Shown in pieces: positions 41,223 to 41,701 of a stretch of 41,701 nucleotides of DNA (positions are counted from its first letter, which is position 1; each line of letters begins with the position of its first letter). The notes beneath the pieces were generated by a model. It searched no databases. It saw only the letters and a list, made by a program, of their open reading frames with translations, and was not told where the DNA came from. The DNA is from an uncultured Capnocytophaga sp. Lineage in GTDB: Bacteria; Bacteroidota; Bacteroidia; Flavobacteriales; Flavobacteriaceae. The stretch lies in contig NZ_CALHGG010000078.1 of assembly GCF_938029845.1 (NCBI RefSeq), positions 1-41,701 on the forward strand. Reading direction: 5' to 3'. A program made the translations under genes and the position numbers.

Positions 41223-41311
41223 CAGTCAGTGGTCAGTAGTCAGTTGTCAGAGGACAGTTGTTAGTTGTTAGACACTGTCTACTGAATACTGACCTCTGTC
41301 TACTGCCTACT
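41221..41311. repeat. Direct and inverted heptad array on the tyrA stop codon (8 + 5 units)
   Basis: Eight plus-strand units start at 41221 and continue every 7 nt to 41276 (AGCAGTC, AGTGGTC, AGTAGTC, AGTTGTC, AGAGGAC, AGTTGTT twice, AGACACT). Five inverted units follow immediately from 41277 to 41311 with no break in register. The first unit uses the AG of the TAG stop codon. Confidence 0.85.
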
Positions 41312-41419
41312 GTTAAACACTTAACATTATTTTTTATCGTATAAATTCTTACTTCTCACCAGCCTTTTCCTTGACTTTGTCCCTTGCATTGTTGTAATTT
41401 TGCACTCTGTTCGGTTATC

Positions 41420-41468
41420 AGTATTTAGTGGTTAGTGGTCAGTAGTCAGAAGACAGCGGTCAGACACC
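41420..41468. repeat. Heptanucleotide array (7 units)
   Basis: Seven plus-strand units start at 41420 and continue every 7 nt to 41468 (AGTATTT, AGTGGTT, AGTGGTC, AGTAGTC, AGAAGAC, AGCGGTC, AGACACC). It runs directly into the first palindromic repeat copy. Confidence 0.8.
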
Positions 41469-41560
41469 CATAGCTGGTTTTGTACGAGTTTTCATTATAT
41501 AGAGCTCATGTTAATGGGCATAGTTTTCCGTAGAGACGCAATTCATTGCGTCTTGTAAAT
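41464..41560. repeat. About 95-bp repeat, copy 1, with palindromic core
   Basis: Shares CTCATGTTAATGG and the surrounding TTTT-ATTATAT context with copy 2. Core: AGACGCAAT (41534-41542) and ATTGCGTCT (41545-41553), a perfect 9-bp palindrome with a 2-nt centre. Confidence 0.75.
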
Positions 41561-41582
41561 TATTGTCCCCCACGCTGGCGCG

Positions 41583-41678
41583 AATACCCAACTAGGTATG
41601 TGTAAATTTTGATTATATCGAACTCATGTTAATGGATGAGACATTCTGTAAGACGCAATAAATTGCGTCTCTACACAG
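41583..41678. repeat. About 95-bp repeat, copy 2, with palindromic core
   Basis: Same orientation as copy 1, roughly 70 percent alike by eye. Core: AGACGCAAT (41651-41659) and ATTGCGTCT (41662-41670), extended outward by TGTA and TACA with one extra base. Confidence 0.75.
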
Positions 41679-41701
41679 GCGCTGGCTAAGACAATTCCTA
41701 A

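Larger units (their letters stand above)
41223..41701. other. 479-bp non-coding right end of the window
   Basis: Contains two heptad arrays (41221-41311, 41420-41468) and two copies of a palindromic repeat (41464-41560, 41583-41678). The stretch 41312-41412 shows nothing recognisable. No gene, tRNA or promoter is seen. Confidence 0.8.

Noticed and set aside
41464..41678. Insertion sequence with terminal inverted repeats
   Set aside because: No transposase frame lies between or beside the palindromes, and the two copies are in direct orientation.
1..41701. tRNA, rRNA or known riboswitch in the gaps
   Set aside because: No cloverleaf, T-loop consensus, rRNA stretch or recognisable riboswitch core was found on reading the intergenic regions; a covariance-model search would be decisive.

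Overview
The window comes from a low-GC Bacteroidota genome of the class Flavobacteriia; an oral Capnocytophaga is my best guess. Supporting signs are the -7 promoter element TAnnTTTG, the near absence of Shine-Dalgarno sequences, signal peptides ending in A-Q, a PorP/SprF protein with a PorE-like partner (type IX secretion), a DPP IV plus POT transporter pair, the small flavobacterial proteins DUF6341, DUF2853 and DUF4295, and the Bacteroidota form of PurM. No rRNA, tRNA, transposase, phage gene or CRISPR array was seen.

Layout. 1-1410: edge of a palindromic repeat, then two immunity-type proteins. 1571-7968, minus strand: lysS, a RelE/ParE-type toxin-antitoxin pair, ruvB, a PIN/VapC-type pair, recO overlapping a lipoprotein gene, DUF2853. 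8060-11853: yjdM/phnA-like gene divergent from an outer-membrane pair (tandem-barrel protein, then an OmpA-domain protein with internal Asn/Pro repeats). 11995-18953, minus strand: two groups of three small genes of immunity type around a housekeeping block of gamma-carbonic-anhydrase, uvrA and 5-formyl-THF cyclo-ligase. 19029-22452: LTA-synthase-like membrane sulfatase divergent from an orphan ABC ATPase and DUF6341.

22596-26253: DPP IV and a POT peptide transporter, which together would cleave and import dipeptides. 26585-30707: PorP/SprF, a PorE-like TPR/PD40/CRD/OmpA protein, and another outer-membrane barrel. 30880-32551: two tandem roadblock/LC7-like proteins and cmk. 32568-37626, minus strand: nucleotide-sugar dehydrogenase, ftsK, purM. 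37817-41222, plus strand: lytic transglycosylase, LolD-type ATPase, rpmB-rpmG-DUF4295 and prephenate dehydrogenase. 41223-41701 is non-coding and repeat-rich.

The most striking non-coding signal is a family of heptanucleotide-periodic arrays (consensus near AGTGANN, different filling at each locus) in many intergenic gaps. Several begin exactly on the stop codon of the upstream gene, and several are direct/inverted pairs. One locus has an 8-nt version. A second repeat family, about 95 bp with a perfect palindromic core, is present twice at the right end, with a core fragment at the left end. Other points of interest are toxin-less immunity clusters, the roadblock-like pair, a possible 16-codon leader peptide overlapping the DPP IV start, a POT transporter lacking the first Glu of ExxER, and an OmpA domain lacking its peptidoglycan-binding Asp.
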